In this document: piece after piece, positions 16,063 through 26,825 of the stretch | Layout of the letters: each line of letters starts with the position of its first letter | Position numbering within the stretch: position 1 is the first letter of the stretch | NCBI RefSeq assembly: GCF_001014975.1 | Contig: NZ_BBXA01000019.1 | Span: 1 to 64,000 of the forward strand | Direction: 5' to 3' | Length of the DNA stretch: 64,000 bases | From: Novosphingobium sp. MD-1 | Lineage (GTDB): Bacteria; Pseudomonadota; Alphaproteobacteria; Sphingomonadales; Sphingomonadaceae | Made by a program: the position numbers and the translations under genes | Notes under the pieces: model-generated | The model's database searches: none | What the model was told of the DNA's origin: nothing | What the model saw: only the letters and a program-made list of their open reading frames with translations

Positions 16063-17520
16063 CTACGCTTCCAGCACGTCGCGCACGTAGCGGTCGAGCA
16101 GGCGCACGCCGAAACCGGTCGCGCCCTTGTCCCAGGTCGCGCCGGGCTTGTCCGCCCAGACCGTGCCGGCGATGTCGAGATGCGCCCAGGCCACGCCCTT
16201 GTCGACGAAGCGCTGGATGAACTGCGCGGCGGTGATCGACCCGCCATAGCGCGGCCCCACGTTCTTCATGTCGGCGATGGGACTGTCGATCAGCTTGTCG
16301 TAAGCCGGGCCGATCGGGAAGCGCCACAGCTTGTCGCCGCTGGCCTTGCCCGCCGCATCGAGCTGGCTGGCGAGCAGATCGTCGTTGGCGAAGAGGCCGG
16401 CGTGTTCATGGCCGAGCGAGATGATCATCGCGCCGGTCAGCGTGGCAAGGTCAACGATCGTGGCGGGGGCATATTCCTTCTGCACCCAGGTCAGCGCATC
16501 GCACAGCACGAGGCGGCCTTCGGCATCGGTGTTGATCACCTCGATCGTCTGCCCCGACATCGAGGTGACGACATCACCGGGGCGCTGCGCGTTGCCGTCC
16601 GGCATGTTCTCGACCAGACCGCACACGCCGATCACGTCGGCTTCGGCCTTGCGCTTTGCCAGGGCGAGCATGGTGCCGGCAACGGCAGCGGCCCCACCCA
16701 TGTCCCACTTCATGTCTTCCATGCCGGCGGCCGGCTTGATCGAGATGCCGCCGGTGTCGAACGTCACGCCCTTGCCCACGAACGCGGTCGGCTTGGTTCC
16801 GGCCTTGCCCTTCCAGCGCATCGCCAGGATGCGCGGTTCGCGGACCGAACCCTGCGCCACGCCGAGCAGCGCGCCCATGCCCAGTTCGGTCATCTCCGCC
16901 TTGTCGAGCACGCGGATTTCCACGCCGAGGCCGGCCAGCCGCTCCTGCGCGCGGGCGACGAAGCTTTCGGGATAGATCACGTTCGCCGGCTCGGTCACCA
17001 GTTCGCGGGTGAAGGCCACGCCTTCGGCCAGCGCGGCTTCCGCCTGCCACGCGGCTTCGGTGCCATCAGGCGCGCCGATCGCGACGATTTCGGCCAGCGA
17101 GGGCTTCTGTTCGTCGGTCAGCCTGGTGCGATAGACATCGAGGCGCCAGCCGCGCAGCAGCGCGCCGAACAGCACCGCCACCGCTTCCGCGGCGGACAGC
17201 CCGCTGCCGGTGAAATCGATGCCCAGCGCGGTTTCGCCCGAGGTCAGGTATTTCGCGGTCAGAGCCGCGCCGGCGCGTTCCAGCGCCGAAAGGCGATCCG
17301 CCGCACTCCCATCGCCGATTCCGGCGAAAGCGAGACGCTGGAGACCGTCCGGCCCTTGCGCGAAGGCTTCGAACACCTGCCCGGTCTTGCCGGTGAAGCG
17401 CGCGGCAGCGGCGCCATCGCGCACGACGGCATCGGCCTGCGCCGGGAAGGCACCCTGCGGCACCAGCGTGGCCACCAGACGGGGACGGGCTTGGGCGGCC
17501 GGGCGGAAAACAACGTTCAT
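16063..17520 (-). CDS. pepA: Leucyl aminopeptidase (M17 family)
   Basis: This 485-residue cytosolic metallopeptidase removes N-terminal residues from peptides. The catalytic C-terminal domain has VGKGVTFDTGGISIKP, the MKWDMGGAA block, VINTDAEGRLVL (the M17 signature, near residue 329) and the closing HLDIAGT. The N-terminal 160 residues form the less conserved macro-like domain. The ATG at 17520 has AGGAGC six bases upstream. The frame stays open far upstream but overlaps lptD there, so the shorter start is right. It is divergent from lptD with 99 bases between starts and probably forms a unit with holC. Confidence 0.96.
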   Translation of the reverse strand: MNVVFRPAAQARPRLVATLVPQGAFPAQADAVVRDGAAAARFTGKTGQVFEAFAQGPDGLQRLAFAGIGDGSAADRLSALERAGAALTAKYLTSGETALGIDFTGSGLSAAEAVAVLFGALLRGWRLDVYRTRLTDEQKPSLAEIVAIGAPDGTEAAWQAEAALAEGVAFTRELVTEPANVIYPESFVARAQERLAGLGVEIRVLDKAEMTELGMGALLGVAQGSVREPRILAMRWKGKAGTKPTAFVGKGVTFDTGGISIKPAAGMEDMKWDMGGAAAVAGTMLALAKRKAEADVIGVCGLVENMPDGNAQRPGDVVTSMSGQTIEVINTDAEGRLVLCDALTWVQKEYAPATIVDLATLTGAMIISLGHEHAGLFANDDLLASQLDAAGKASGDKLWRFPIGPAYDKLIDSPIADMKNVGPRYGGSITAAQFIQRFVDKGVAWAHLDIAGTVWADKPGATWDKGATGFGVRLLDRYVRDVLEA

Positions 17521-17619
17521 CGGGTGCTCCTGTCGGAAAGCGGCCACAGCCCGGCGCAGTCGTGTCCGGGCTGAAATTGTGGATTTGCAGTTAGGGCGCG
17601 CTGGTGCGATAGGCAAGCC

Positions 17620-19956
17620 ATGCAACCCGCCAAGCGGCCGCAGCCGCAAGCCCTTTACCGACGCTTGCGTCCGCGCCGCATGACCGCAGGCGTGGCGCTG
17701 ATCCCGTTTTCGCGCGAGCTGGCGCGCAGTCTGGCGCTGGGCCTGATGCTCGGCACGGCCTGGCCCGCGCTGGCGCAGACGGCCATTCCGGCCTCTCCGC
17801 CCGCCCCTGCGCCATCCGCCACGCCCGCCGCCGCCGATTCGGATGATGACACCCCCGTCCAGTTCGCGGCGGACAAGGTCGAATACGCGAACGACTCCGA
17901 TGTCGTCACCGCCCGGGGCAATGTCGTGCTGCGGCGCGAGGAACAGTCGGTCCGCGCCGATACGATCACCTGGAACCGCAAGACCGGCGCGATCCAGGCG
18001 CAAGGCAACGTCCGCATGGTCGATGACGTGGGCAACATCGTCTATACCGACAAGGCCGACCTGACCGAGGAACTGAAGGCCGGCGCGATGGACGACCTGC
18101 TGGTCGTGATGCGCGAAGGCGGGCGGCTAGCGGCGAAAAGCGGCGAGCGCGAGGACAATGGCGACATCATCCTGCACGATGCCGCCTATTCGGGTTGCGC
18201 GATCGAGGACATCGAAGGCTGCGCCAAGAAGCCGAGCTGGGAAATCACCGCCGTCCGCGTCCACTACGACGACAAGCAGAAGCGGGTGCGCTACAAGGGC
18301 GCGGTTCTGCACGTGTTCGGCGTGCCGCTGCTGCCGCTGCCCGGCCTTGCCCACACATCGGACTTCCGCGCCGTCAGCGGGTTGCTGATCCCGGACTTCC
18401 GGCTGGGCGCGTCGAACGGCGCCGAACTGGGCCTGACCTGGTACTGGCGCATCGCCCAGAACAAGGACCTGGCGGTAACCGGCAACTTCTACACCGGCTC
18501 GCTGCCGATGGTGAAGACCCGCTACCGCCAGTTGACCGAAAGCGGCGCCTTCCAGATCACGGGCTACCTCACGCGCAGCTCGGTGATCTCGGTCTCGGGC
18601 AATACGGGCGCGCAGAACCAGCAGTTCCGTGGCTATTTCGAAGGCAACGGCCGCTTCCAGCTTTCGGACAACTGGAGCATTTCGGGCTACGGCCGCATCG
18701 CCAGCGACCGCACCTTCCTGCGCCGCTATGACCTGGGCCGCGACGACCGGCTGCGCTCCTCGATCAATCTCGAACGCATCGACGACAACAGCTATTTCAG
18801 CCTGGCCGGCTGGGCGGTGCAGACGCTGCGCGTCGGCTACGCCCAGGGGCAGGTGCCGATCGCGATCCCGGCGATCGACTATCGCCGCCGGCTCGATATG
18901 CCGGGCGTGGGCGGCAAACTGGAACTGCAGGCCAACACGCTGGCGATCACGCGCACCGGCGGGCAGGATACGCAGCGCGCCTTCGCCCGCGCGCAGTGGG
19001 ACCTGCGAACCGTGACCGGCATGGGCCAGGTGATCACGCTGACCGGGCTGCTGCGCGGCGACGTCTATCACAGCGACCAGAACGCCCTGACGCCAACCGT
19101 GCTCTATCGCGGCAATCCCGGCTGGCAGGCGCGCGGCATCGCCACCGCCGCGATCGACGTGCGCTGGCCCTTCGTGGGCGAATTCCTGGGCGGTACGCAG
19201 GTGCTGACCCCGCGCTTCCAGATCGTCGCCACGCCGCACGTGCGCAACCTGTCGATCCCCAACGAGGATTCGCGTTCGGTCGATCTCGACGATGCCAACC
19301 TGTTCTCGCTGAACCGGTTTCCCGGATACGACCGGATCGAGGACGGCGTCCGCTTCACCTACGGCCTCGACTGGAGCCTGACCCGGCCCGGCTGGCGCAT
19401 TTCCAGCACGGTGGGGCAAAGCTACCGCCTGTCCAACGACATGACCCTGCTGCCCGACGGCACCGGCCTGACCACCCGCGCGTCCGACATCGTTGGCAGG
19501 ACCGACCTGCGCTTTGGCGATATCGTCAAGTTCACGCACCGGTTCCGGCTGGATCACAACGATTTCGTGCTGCGCCGCAACGAATTCGACGCGACCATCG
19601 GCGGACACAAGTCCTACTTCGAAGTAGGCTACCTCCGCCTCAACCGCGATATCGCCTCCACCTTCGAGGACCTGCGCGACCGGCAGGAGCTGCGCTTCAC
19701 CGGGCGCGTGGCCTTCGCGAAATACTGGTCGGTGTTCGGATCGGGCGTGGTCAACCTGACGCCGCGCGCCGAGGACCCGACGAACACCGCTTCCGACGGG
19801 TTCCAGATGCTGCGGCATCGGCTGGGCTTCGCCTATACCGACGATTGCCTCGACCTGTCCTTCACCTGGGTGCGCGACTACGTGACGACGGGCGACGCGA
19901 AGCAGGGTAACGGCTTCTCGTTCTCGCTGTCGCTGCGCAGCCTGGGCGGGCGTTGA
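17620..19956 (+). CDS. lptD: LPS-assembly protein LptD
   Basis: LptD is the outer-membrane barrel that, with LptE, inserts lipopolysaccharide into the outer leaflet. The 778-residue precursor has a signal peptide ending in AWPALAQ (about residue 53 from this ATG) and then an LptA/OstA-like periplasmic domain (about 75-200; FAADKVEYANDSDVVTARGNV). The large C-terminal barrel begins around the YKGAVLHVFGVPLLPLPGLAH motif. An ATG 60 bases in (17680) would leave a more compact signal peptide and is a real alternative. It heads the lptD-surA-pdxA-rsmA series. Confidence 0.94.
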   Translation: MQPAKRPQPQALYRRLRPRRMTAGVALIPFSRELARSLALGLMLGTAWPALAQTAIPASPPAPAPSATPAAADSDDDTPVQFAADKVEYANDSDVVTARGNVVLRREEQSVRADTITWNRKTGAIQAQGNVRMVDDVGNIVYTDKADLTEELKAGAMDDLLVVMREGGRLAAKSGEREDNGDIILHDAAYSGCAIEDIEGCAKKPSWEITAVRVHYDDKQKRVRYKGAVLHVFGVPLLPLPGLAHTSDFRAVSGLLIPDFRLGASNGAELGLTWYWRIAQNKDLAVTGNFYTGSLPMVKTRYRQLTESGAFQITGYLTRSSVISVSGNTGAQNQQFRGYFEGNGRFQLSDNWSISGYGRIASDRTFLRRYDLGRDDRLRSSINLERIDDNSYFSLAGWAVQTLRVGYAQGQVPIAIPAIDYRRRLDMPGVGGKLELQANTLAITRTGGQDTQRAFARAQWDLRTVTGMGQVITLTGLLRGDVYHSDQNALTPTVLYRGNPGWQARGIATAAIDVRWPFVGEFLGGTQVLTPRFQIVATPHVRNLSIPNEDSRSVDLDDANLFSLNRFPGYDRIEDGVRFTYGLDWSLTRPGWRISSTVGQSYRLSNDMTLLPDGTGLTTRASDIVGRTDLRFGDIVKFTHRFRLDHNDFVLRRNEFDATIGGHKSYFEVGYLRLNRDIASTFEDLRDRQELRFTGRVAFAKYWSVFGSGVVNLTPRAEDPTNTASDGFQMLRHRLGFAYTDDCLDLSFTWVRDYVTTGDAKQGNGFSFSLSLRSLGGR

Positions 19957-20137
19957 CCGGCGCTTGGGGATGTCCGGCACCCCGGCCGTTCGGGGTTTTC
20001 CCCGCTTTCGCTTCCCTCGCCGTTGCAATACGGCTATCGCCGCGCCACTCAGCTTGGGTTAAGCCCGGCGATACCATTTGCCGGGAAATGCGCAGAAGGA
20101 TGCCGGTGCGCCGGTTCGACAGGATATTCAGATTGCC

Positions 20138-21526
20138 ATGACGCGTACCGTCCGCCTTCCTTCCCCGATCCGTCGTCCCCTGATCGGCCAGAGCGCGCTG
20201 GTTCTGGGCCTTGCCGCCATGGTCGCCGGGCCGATCGCCTCGAGCGCGAGCGCGCAGGCCGTGCGGGAAAGCGCCGACGCCAACGGCGCCCTGAACATCC
20301 CGGCCAACCCCACCCTGTTCGGCAAGAGCGATCCCAACGTGCGCCGTGCCACGGCGATCGTGAACGGCGAGATCGTGACCGGCACCGACGTGGAACAGCG
20401 CCTGGCGCTGATCGTCAACGCCAACGGCAACAAGGTGGGGCCGGAGGAAATGGACCGCCTGCGCCTGCAGGTGCTGCGCAACCTGATCGACGAAACGCTG
20501 CAGATCCAGGAAGCCAAGGCCGCCGACATCCAGATCGGCGACGACGAGGTGAACCAGACGTTCGAGCGCGTGGCCACGCAGAACTTCGGCCAGTCGGTGC
20601 CGGCGCTGGAAAAGTACCTCGCCTCGATCGGCTCGTCGGCCGCCTCGCTCAAGCGCCAGATCAAGGGCGAGCTTTCGTGGCAGCGCCTGCTGCGCCGTAA
20701 CGTCCAGCCGTTCATCAACATCTCGGACGGCGAAGTGCGCGAGATGATGGAGCGGCTTCAGGCGTCGAAGGGCACCGAGGAATACCGCATCGGCGAAATC
20801 TTCCTGTCGGCGACGGACGAAACCCAGCAGCAGGTCCGCGCCAACGCCGAAAAGATCGTCGAGCAGATCAAGCAGGGCGGCAGCTTCGTTGCCTATGCGC
20901 GCCAGTTCTCCGAAGCCTCGACGGCGGCGGTCGGCGGCGATCTCGGCTGGATCCGCCTCGGCCAGTTGCCCAACGAACTGGCCGCGGCCGCGACCGGCAT
21001 GGCCCCGGGCCAGCTTGCCGGCCCGATCCCGATTCCCGGCGGCTTCTCGATTCTCTACCTGATCGACAAGCGCCAGGTGCTGACCGCCGACCCGCGCGAT
21101 GCCGTGCTCAGCCTCAAGCAAATCTCGATCGCGTTCCCCAAGGGCACCACGGAAAAGCAGGCTGCCGACAAGGCCGCCGACTTCGCCAGCATGGTGAAGT
21201 CGATCCACGGCTGCGGCGAGGCGGAAAAGGCCGCTGCGACGATCGGCGCATCGGTGGTCGCCAACGACCAGATCAAGGCGCGCGACCTGCCGGGTGCGCT
21301 GCAGGAAACGCTGCTCAAGCTCTCGGTCGGCGAGGCGACCCCGCCGTTCGGATCGATCGAGGACGGCGTGCGCGTGCTGCTGCTGTGCGGGCGTGACGAT
21401 CCCAAGGTGGATTCCGGCCCCAGTTTCGACGAGTTGCAGCAGCAGATGGAAGACGATCGCGTCAACAAGCGCGCGCAGACCTATCTGCGCGATCTGCGGC
21501 GCGATGCGGTGATCGAATACAACTGA
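20138..21526 (+). CDS. surA: SurA-like periplasmic chaperone / peptidylprolyl isomerase
   Basis: The 462-residue exported protein escorts outer-membrane proteins through the periplasm. It has a signal peptide ending SASAQA (about residue 41). The N-terminal chaperone region follows (ATAIVNGEIVTGTDVEQRLALI, and LRNLIDETLQIQEA). There is one clear parvulin domain at about 220-330 (EYRIGEIFLS...FVAYARQFSEASTAAVGGDLGWIRLGQLP) and a degenerate second one near the C-terminus containing two Cys. The ATG at 20138 is preferred to an earlier frame start because it places the signal peptide correctly. It sits 181 bases after lptD, whose barrel is a known SurA client. Confidence 0.92.
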   Translation: MTRTVRLPSPIRRPLIGQSALVLGLAAMVAGPIASSASAQAVRESADANGALNIPANPTLFGKSDPNVRRATAIVNGEIVTGTDVEQRLALIVNANGNKVGPEEMDRLRLQVLRNLIDETLQIQEAKAADIQIGDDEVNQTFERVATQNFGQSVPALEKYLASIGSSAASLKRQIKGELSWQRLLRRNVQPFINISDGEVREMMERLQASKGTEEYRIGEIFLSATDETQQQVRANAEKIVEQIKQGGSFVAYARQFSEASTAAVGGDLGWIRLGQLPNELAAAATGMAPGQLAGPIPIPGGFSILYLIDKRQVLTADPRDAVLSLKQISIAFPKGTTEKQAADKAADFASMVKSIHGCGEAEKAAATIGASVVANDQIKARDLPGALQETLLKLSVGEATPPFGSIEDGVRVLLLCGRDDPKVDSGPSFDELQQQMEDDRVNKRAQTYLRDLRRDAVIEYN

Positions 21527-21593
21527 CGCTGACCCCGCCGCGTCTTTGCGAATCCGCAAGGACCGGCGGCCCGGCGCATGACAGGGAACCGCT

Positions 21594-22601
21594 ATGACGC
21601 TTTCCCTTCCCCTCGCCGCCAGCATCGGCGATCCCGCCGGTGTCGGCCCCGAACTGTTCTGCGCAGCCTGGGCGCTGAGCGGCGCCGAAGCCCTGCCCCC
21701 GTTCTTCGTAGTAGGCAGCCGGGCGCTGCTCGAACAGGCGGCGCATCGGCGCGGTATCGAGGTTCCGGTGCGCGCCATCGCCGGGCCGGACGAAGCGCTG
21801 GAGGTCTATGATACCGCGCTACCGGTCATAGACCTGGGCGACCTCCCTTATACCCCCGGCCAGCCCGACGAAGCCGGCGCCGCGCTGGCGCTGCGCGCGC
21901 TGGAAACGGCAACCGGCCTTGCCCGGTCTGGCACGGCGGCGGGCATCGTCACCGGCCCCATCGCCAAGAGCCGCCTTGCCGCGATCGGCTTCCGCCAGCC
22001 GGGGCAGACCGAATTCGTCGCCGAAGCCTGCGGCGTCACCCCCCGGAACGCGGTGATGATGCTGGCGGGGCCAAGCCTGCGCGTGGTGCCCGTTACCGTC
22101 CACGTCCCGCTGCGCGCCGTACCCGAGCTGCTGACTGCCGAGCTTATCCGCACGCGCACCGCGATCACGGCGGCGGCGCTGGCGCGCGATTTCGGCGTCG
22201 CGCACCCCCGGCTGGCCATCGCCGGGCTGAACCCGCACGCGGGCGAGGACGGCCGCATGGGGCACGAGGATGCCGATGTGGTGGCGCCCGCCGTCGCCGC
22301 GCTGCGCGCCGCCGGAATCGACGCGCGCGGGCCTTTGCCGGCGGACACGATGTTCCACGCCGAAGCGCGCGAAACCTATGACGCGGCGATCTGCATGTAC
22401 CACGATCAGGCTCTGATCCCGCTTAAGGCGCTGGATTTCGACGCTGGCGTCAACGTCACGCTGGGGTTGCCGATCGTGCGCACCTCGCCCGACCATGGCA
22501 CGGCCTTCGCTATTGCCGGAACGGGCACGGCGCGCGCGGGCGCGACCGTCGCCGCAATCCGCATGGCCGGGGAATGCGCGGTGCGCAGGCTTTCCGCATG
22601 A
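21594..22601 (+). CDS. pdxA: 4-hydroxythreonine-4-phosphate dehydrogenase
   Basis: PdxA oxidises 4-phosphohydroxy-L-threonine in DXP-dependent pyridoxal phosphate synthesis. The 335-residue protein has the opening [12 protein letters not shown], the TGPIAKSRL block, [13 protein letters not shown] with a metal-binding His, and the closing [13 protein letters not shown] and [22 protein letters not shown]. All three metal-site His regions are present. Its TGA overlaps the ATG of rsmA (ATGA), so the pair is translationally coupled. The order surA-pdxA-rsmA is the same as in gammaproteobacteria. Confidence 0.96.
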   Translation: MTLSLPLAASIGDPAGVGPELFCAAWALSGAEALPPFFVVGSRALLEQAAHRRGIEVPVRAIAGPDEALEVYDTALPVIDLGDLPYTPGQPDEAGAALALRALETATGLARSGTAAGIVTGPIAKSRLAAIGFRQPGQTEFVAEACGVTPRNAVMMLAGPSLRVVPVTVHVPLRAVPELLTAELIRTRTAITAAALARDFGVAHPRLAIAGLNPHAGEDGRMGHEDADVVAPAVAALRAAGIDARGPLPADTMFHAEARETYDAAICMYHDQALIPLKALDFDAGVNVTLGLPIVRTSPDHGTAFAIAGTGTARAGATVAAIRMAGECAVRRLSA

Positions 22602-23431
22602 CCGACCTACCGCCCCAATTGCCGCCATTGCGCGAGGTGGTGAACCGCCACGGTCTGTTCGCCAGCAAGGCGCTGGGCCAGAACTTCCTGTTCGACGAAC
22701 AGTTGCTGGACCGGATCGCCAAGGTGCCCGGCAGCCTGCGCGGGGCGAACGTGCTGGAAGTCGGCCCCGGTCCCGGCGGGCTGACCCGCGCGCTGCTGCG
22801 CGCCGGGGCGAACGTGACCGCGATAGAGATGGACAAGCGCTGCCTGCCGGCGCTTGCGGAACTGTCGGATGCCTTCCCCGGCCAGTTGACCGTGATCGAG
22901 GGCGACGCGACGCGGATCGATCCCGTCACGCTGTTCGACGGGCCGTGGCACGTGGCCGCCAACCTGCCCTACAACGTGGGCACGCTGCTGTTCACCGGCT
23001 GGCTTTCCGGCCAGGAATGGCCGCCGCGCTGGCAATCGCTGACGCTGATGTTCCAGCTGGAAGTGGCCGAGCGCATCGTCGCCCGGCCCGGCACCGATGC
23101 CTATGGCCGGCTCGCCGTGCTGGCGCAGTGGCGCGCCAGCCCCGTCATCGCGATGAAAGTGCACCGCAGCGCGTTCACCCCGCCGCCCAAGGTCATGTCG
23201 GCGATCGTGCATGTCGAGCCGGCGGCGATGCCCGCGGGCGTCTCCGCGCGGATGCTGGAACGGGTGACCGAGGCCGCCTTCGGCCAGCGCCGCAAGATGT
23301 TGCGCCAGTCGCTCAAGGGCCTGCCCGGCGCGCTGGAAGTGCTGGAGCCACTGGGCATCGACCCCCAGCGTCGTGCCGAAACATTGGATGTCGCGGAATT
23401 CGTCGCGATCGCGCGCGCCCTGACGCCGTAA
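22598..23431 (+). CDS. rsmA: 16S rRNA (adenine1518-N6/adenine1519-N6)-dimethyltransferase
   Basis: RsmA (KsgA) dimethylates two adenines near the 3' end of 16S rRNA during late 30S assembly. The 277-residue protein has the N-terminal [21 protein letters not shown], the SAM motif [16 protein letters not shown], the catalytic [11 protein letters not shown] (NLPY), and the C-terminal [16 protein letters not shown]. The start is the ATG overlapping the pdxA stop; an earlier in-frame ATG-like codon inside pdxA is unlikely. It ends the lptD-surA-pdxA-rsmA series and converges on DUF4287. Confidence 0.97.
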   Translation: MTDLPPQLPPLREVVNRHGLFASKALGQNFLFDEQLLDRIAKVPGSLRGANVLEVGPGPGGLTRALLRAGANVTAIEMDKRCLPALAELSDAFPGQLTVIEGDATRIDPVTLFDGPWHVAANLPYNVGTLLFTGWLSGQEWPPRWQSLTLMFQLEVAERIVARPGTDAYGRLAVLAQWRASPVIAMKVHRSAFTPPPKVMSAIVHVEPAAMPAGVSARMLERVTEAAFGQRRKMLRQSLKGLPGALEVLEPLGIDPQRRAETLDVAEFVAIARALTP

Positions 23432-23439
23432 ACGCCGGG

Positions 23440-23652
23440 CTACCCGTCCGCCTCGGCCAGCGTGTGCGCCACGATGGCATTGGCGTGGCCATGGCCCATG
23501 CCGTGCTGATTCTTCAGCATCGCCACCAGCTCCATATGCTTCGCCGGAAGCGCGGCGCGGACCAGCGCCTTCCATTCGGCGATCGGCTTGCCGTACTTTT
23601 TCTCGATCGACGGGAAGTACGATGCGGGTCCGGTGGCTTTGGGCTCGGTCAT
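23440..23652 (-). CDS. DUF4287 domain-containing protein
   Basis: A 70-residue protein with the DUF4287 pattern: SYFPSIEKKYGKPIAEW, then ELVAMLKNQHGMGHGHANAIVAH. Such small proteins occur in many bacteria, sometimes fused to or next to DUF5655 or YdhG-like domains, and have no established function. The ATG at 23652 is internal to a longer open frame that overlaps malate synthase; that longer frame is a shadow. It lies 57 bases downstream of glcB on the same strand and eight bases from the convergent rsmA stop. Confidence 0.8.
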   Translation of the reverse strand: MTEPKATGPASYFPSIEKKYGKPIAEWKALVRAALPAKHMELVAMLKNQHGMGHGHANAIVAHTLAEADG

Positions 23653-23708
23653 GGCCGCGAAGCAACCATGCCGAGCCCTGCCCTGTCGATGCGCCCTGTC
23701 AATGCGGA

Positions 23709-25811
23709 TCAGGCCGGCTCCGCCACCTTGGCGATCGCCGCCTTCTTCTTCTGCCGCCAGGCGTGCAGCAGCGGTTCGGTATAGCCGTTGGGCTGCTCCA
23801 CGCCCTTGAACACCAGATCGCAGGCCGCGCGGAACGCGAAGCTGGTATCCCAGTTGCCCGCCATCGGCTCGTAGAGCGGATCGCCCGCGTTCTGCGCGTC
23901 CACCTTGGCGGCCATGCGGTGCAGCGAATCCAGGACCTGCTCCTTCGAGCAGACGCCGTGCAGCAGCCAGTTGGCGATGTGCTGGCTGGAAATGCGCAGC
24001 GTGGCGCGGTCTTCCATCAGGCCCACGTCGTTGAGGTCGGGCACCTTGGAGCAGCCGACGCCCTGATCGATCCAGCGCACGACATAGCCCAGCAGCCCTT
24101 GCGCGTTGTTGTCCAGTTCCGCGCGCACTTCGTCTTCCGACCAGTTCGCGCCCGCCGCCAGCGGCACGGCCAGCAGCGCGTCCAGCCCGGGCGTTTCCTC
24201 CTTCGCCACGTCCTTCTGGACGGCGAAGACATCGACCTGGTGATAGTGCGTGGCGTGCAGCGTCGCGGCCGTGGGCGAAGGCACCCAGGCGGTGTTGGCG
24301 CCGGTCTTCGGATGGCCGATCTTCTGGTCCATCATGTCGCGCATCATGTCCGGCGCGGCCCACATGCCCTTGCCGATCTGCGCCTTGCCGGAAAGGCCGT
24401 GGTGTAGGCCGATGCAGACGTTGCGCTTTTCGTAGGCGGCGATCCAGCCGGAGGCCTTCATCGCGCCCTTGCGGATCATCGCGCCGGCCTGCATCGAGGT
24501 GTGGATCTCGTCGCCCGTGCGATCGAGGAAGCCGGTGTTGATGAACACGATGCGGTCCTTCACCGCCGCGATGCAGGCGGCAAGATTGGCGCTGGTGCGG
24601 CGTTCCTCGTCCATCACGCCGACCTTGACGGTGTGGCGCGGCAGCCCGAGCAGGTCTTCCACCGCATCGAACAGGGTGTTGGTGAAAGCCACTTCCTCCG
24701 GCCCGTGCATCTTGGGCTTGACGATATAGATGCTGCCGGTGCGGCTGTTGCGGAAGCGACCCAGGCCCTTCACGTCGTGCGTGCTGATCGCCGAGGTGAT
24801 GACCGCGTCCAGGATGCCTTCGGGAATTTCCGATCCATCGGCCAGCAGGATCGCCGGATTGGTCATCAGATGGCCGACATTGCGCACGAACAGCAGGCTG
24901 CGCCCCGGCAGGCTGAACGCCGATCCCGAAGGCGCGTGCCAGGTGCGGTCTTCCGCCAGCGTGCGGGTGATGGTCTGGCCACCCTTCTCGAACGTATCGG
25001 CCAGATCGCCCCGGATCACGCCCAGCCAGTTGGCGTAGGCCGCCAGCTTGTCCTCGGCATCGACCGCGGCGACCGAATCCTCCAGATCGACGATCGTGGT
25101 CAGCGCGGCTTCGAGCACGATGTCGGCAATGCCCAGCGGATCGCCCTTGCCCACCGGGTGATTGCGATCGATCACCAGCTCGATGTGTAATCCGTTGTGC
25201 TTGAACATCACCCCGCCATCGCGCGTGGCGTAAGGATGCGGGCATTCGCCGCCGGTCAGCGCAGCTTCCCAGCCGGGCAGCGCGCCATCGAGGAACAGCC
25301 GCCCGGCAGCGATCACCGCCGCGCCGCGCGCCTCGTCATACCCGCCGGGGCGCGCCGGCGGCGCATCGAGCGCGTCGGTGCCGTAGAACGCGTCATAGAG
25401 GCTGCCCCAGCGCGCGTTGGCGGCGTTGAGCAGGAAGCGCGCGTTGAGCACGGGAACGACAAGCTGCGGCCCGGCCATCGTGGCGATTTCCTCGTCCACG
25501 TTCTGCGTGCCGATGAGGAAGTCCTCCGGTTCGGGCACCAGATAGCCGATCTCGGTCAGGAACGCGCGATAGGCGTCGGCGTCGATCGGCTGGCCCTTGC
25601 GCGCGAGATGCCAGGCGTCGATCTGCGCCTGCAGCGCATCGCGCTTGGCCAGCAGCGCGCGGTTCTGCGGCACGAGGCGATCGCACAGCGCGGAAAAGCC
25701 CTGCCAGAAGGCGGCGGCCTCCTGCCCGATCGGCGCCAGCACGCGCTGTTCGAGGAAAACGGCAAGCTGGCCATCGACCTTCAGACCGCTGCGTTCAACC
25801 CGTTCACTCAT
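23709..25811 (-). CDS. glcB: Malate synthase G
   Basis: Malate synthase G condenses glyoxylate with acetyl-CoA in the glyoxylate bypass and glycolate use. The 700-residue length and single-chain layout fit isoform G. Motifs include the metal and substrate region [18 protein letters not shown], the TIM-barrel block [61 protein letters not shown] helices, and the C-terminal [11 protein letters not shown] and [29 protein letters not shown]. The ATG at 25811 has GGGAGC in front. It is divergent from a LysR gene with 104 bases between the starts, which makes that regulator a candidate controller. Confidence 0.97.
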   Translation of the reverse strand: MSERVERSGLKVDGQLAVFLEQRVLAPIGQEAAAFWQGFSALCDRLVPQNRALLAKRDALQAQIDAWHLARKGQPIDADAYRAFLTEIGYLVPEPEDFLIGTQNVDEEIATMAGPQLVVPVLNARFLLNAANARWGSLYDAFYGTDALDAPPARPGGYDEARGAAVIAAGRLFLDGALPGWEAALTGGECPHPYATRDGGVMFKHNGLHIELVIDRNHPVGKGDPLGIADIVLEAALTTIVDLEDSVAAVDAEDKLAAYANWLGVIRGDLADTFEKGGQTITRTLAEDRTWHAPSGSAFSLPGRSLLFVRNVGHLMTNPAILLADGSEIPEGILDAVITSAISTHDVKGLGRFRNSRTGSIYIVKPKMHGPEEVAFTNTLFDAVEDLLGLPRHTVKVGVMDEERRTSANLAACIAAVKDRIVFINTGFLDRTGDEIHTSMQAGAMIRKGAMKASGWIAAYEKRNVCIGLHHGLSGKAQIGKGMWAAPDMMRDMMDQKIGHPKTGANTAWVPSPTAATLHATHYHQVDVFAVQKDVAKEETPGLDALLAVPLAAGANWSEDEVRAELDNNAQGLLGYVVRWIDQGVGCSKVPDLNDVGLMEDRATLRISSQHIANWLLHGVCSKEQVLDSLHRMAAKVDAQNAGDPLYEPMAGNWDTSFAFRAACDLVFKGVEQPNGYTEPLLHAWRQKKKAAIAKVAEPA

Positions 25812-25824
25812 CGCTTGCTCCCAT

Positions 25825-25844
25825 GCGCATCCATTCCGATGCGC
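25825..25844. promoter_or_regulatory. GCGCATC-N6-GATGCGC inverted repeat before glcB
   Basis: Perfect 7-bp arms lie 14 bases upstream of the malate synthase start, in the short region it shares with the divergent LysR gene. It may be an operator, or a hairpin in the glcB leader. Confidence 0.4.
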
Positions 25845-25915
25845 GCATTCTAGCCTTCGGCCTTCTCGTTCGGTAGAGTGATTAAAGTTACGACACTCAT
25901 TCCTTAAGAGAACCA

Positions 25916-26812
25916 ATGGACGGCGACCGGGACTATCGGCTTTTCGCGCAGATCGTGGCCAGCGGCAGCTTAGCCGGCGCGGCGCGCGCGCTGCGGCTTT
26001 CCCCGCCGATGGTGTCGAAGCGGCTGGCGCGGATGGAGGAGCGGCTGGGTGCCGAACTGATCCGGCGCACGACACGGCGGCTGGAACTGACCGAACAGGG
26101 CGCGCGCTTCCATGCCGATGTGCTGGCGATCCTGGCGAGCATCGACGATGCCGAGGCGCGCGTCGCCGGGCGCACGCTGGCGCCGAAGGGTCCGCTGCGC
26201 ATCGCCGCCCCCACCTCGTTCGGGCGCATGTTCATCGCCCCGCTGCTGCCCTCGTTCCTCGAACGCTTCCCCGAGGTGCGGATCGAGATCGAGCTGAGCG
26301 ACGGCTTCACCGATCTGCTGGCGGAGCGCATCGACCTGGCCGTCCGCATCACCGCGCAGGTCGAACGTGGGCTGGAGGCGGTGCGGCTCGCGCCAAGCCG
26401 CCGCATCCTCTGCGCGTCTCCCGCCTATCTCGCCACGCACGGCACGCCGGCATCGATTCGCGACCTGGCCGGGCACCGTCTGCTCGCCGCGCGTGGCCAG
26501 TTGCCATGGCGACTCAGCGCCAACGGCCGGCCGGTGACGATCGACGCGGAGAGTGTGGTCGCCACCAATTCGAGCGAGGTCGTGCGCGAACTGACGCTGG
26601 GGGGCGTGGGCATCGCGCTGCGTTCGCTGTGGGACATCCGGCCGGACCTGGCCGAAGGGCGCGTGGTGCGCGTGCTGCCCGATCACCAGGGCAGCGACGA
26701 CGTGGCGATCTATGCAATCCGGCCGGCGGGCCAGCACATGGCGGCCAGCGTCGGCGCGTTCACCGAACACCTGCGCCGCCATTTCAGCCCGGTGCCGCCG
26801 TGGGAGCGATAA
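25916..26812 (+). CDS. LysR family transcriptional regulator
   Basis: The 298-residue protein has an N-terminal winged helix-turn-helix (residues about 4-62; [37 protein letters not shown]...[13 protein letters not shown]) and a type 2 periplasmic-binding-like effector domain (about 90-290; [23 protein letters not shown]). It is closest to the AaeR/CrgA-like subgroup of LysR proteins by its domain start. The target is unknown. Its position, divergent from malate synthase and convergent with an acetate-type CoA-transferase (13 bases between stops), suggests that it may regulate one or both. Confidence 0.9.
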   Translation: MDGDRDYRLFAQIVASGSLAGAARALRLSPPMVSKRLARMEERLGAELIRRTTRRLELTEQGARFHADVLAILASIDDAEARVAGRTLAPKGPLRIAAPTSFGRMFIAPLLPSFLERFPEVRIEIELSDGFTDLLAERIDLAVRITAQVERGLEAVRLAPSRRILCASPAYLATHGTPASIRDLAGHRLLAARGQLPWRLSANGRPVTIDAESVVATNSSEVVRELTLGGVGIALRSLWDIRPDLAEGRVVRVLPDHQGSDDVAIYAIRPAGQHMAASVGAFTEHLRRHFSPVPPWER

Positions 26813-26825
26813 GCCGCCCGCCCCG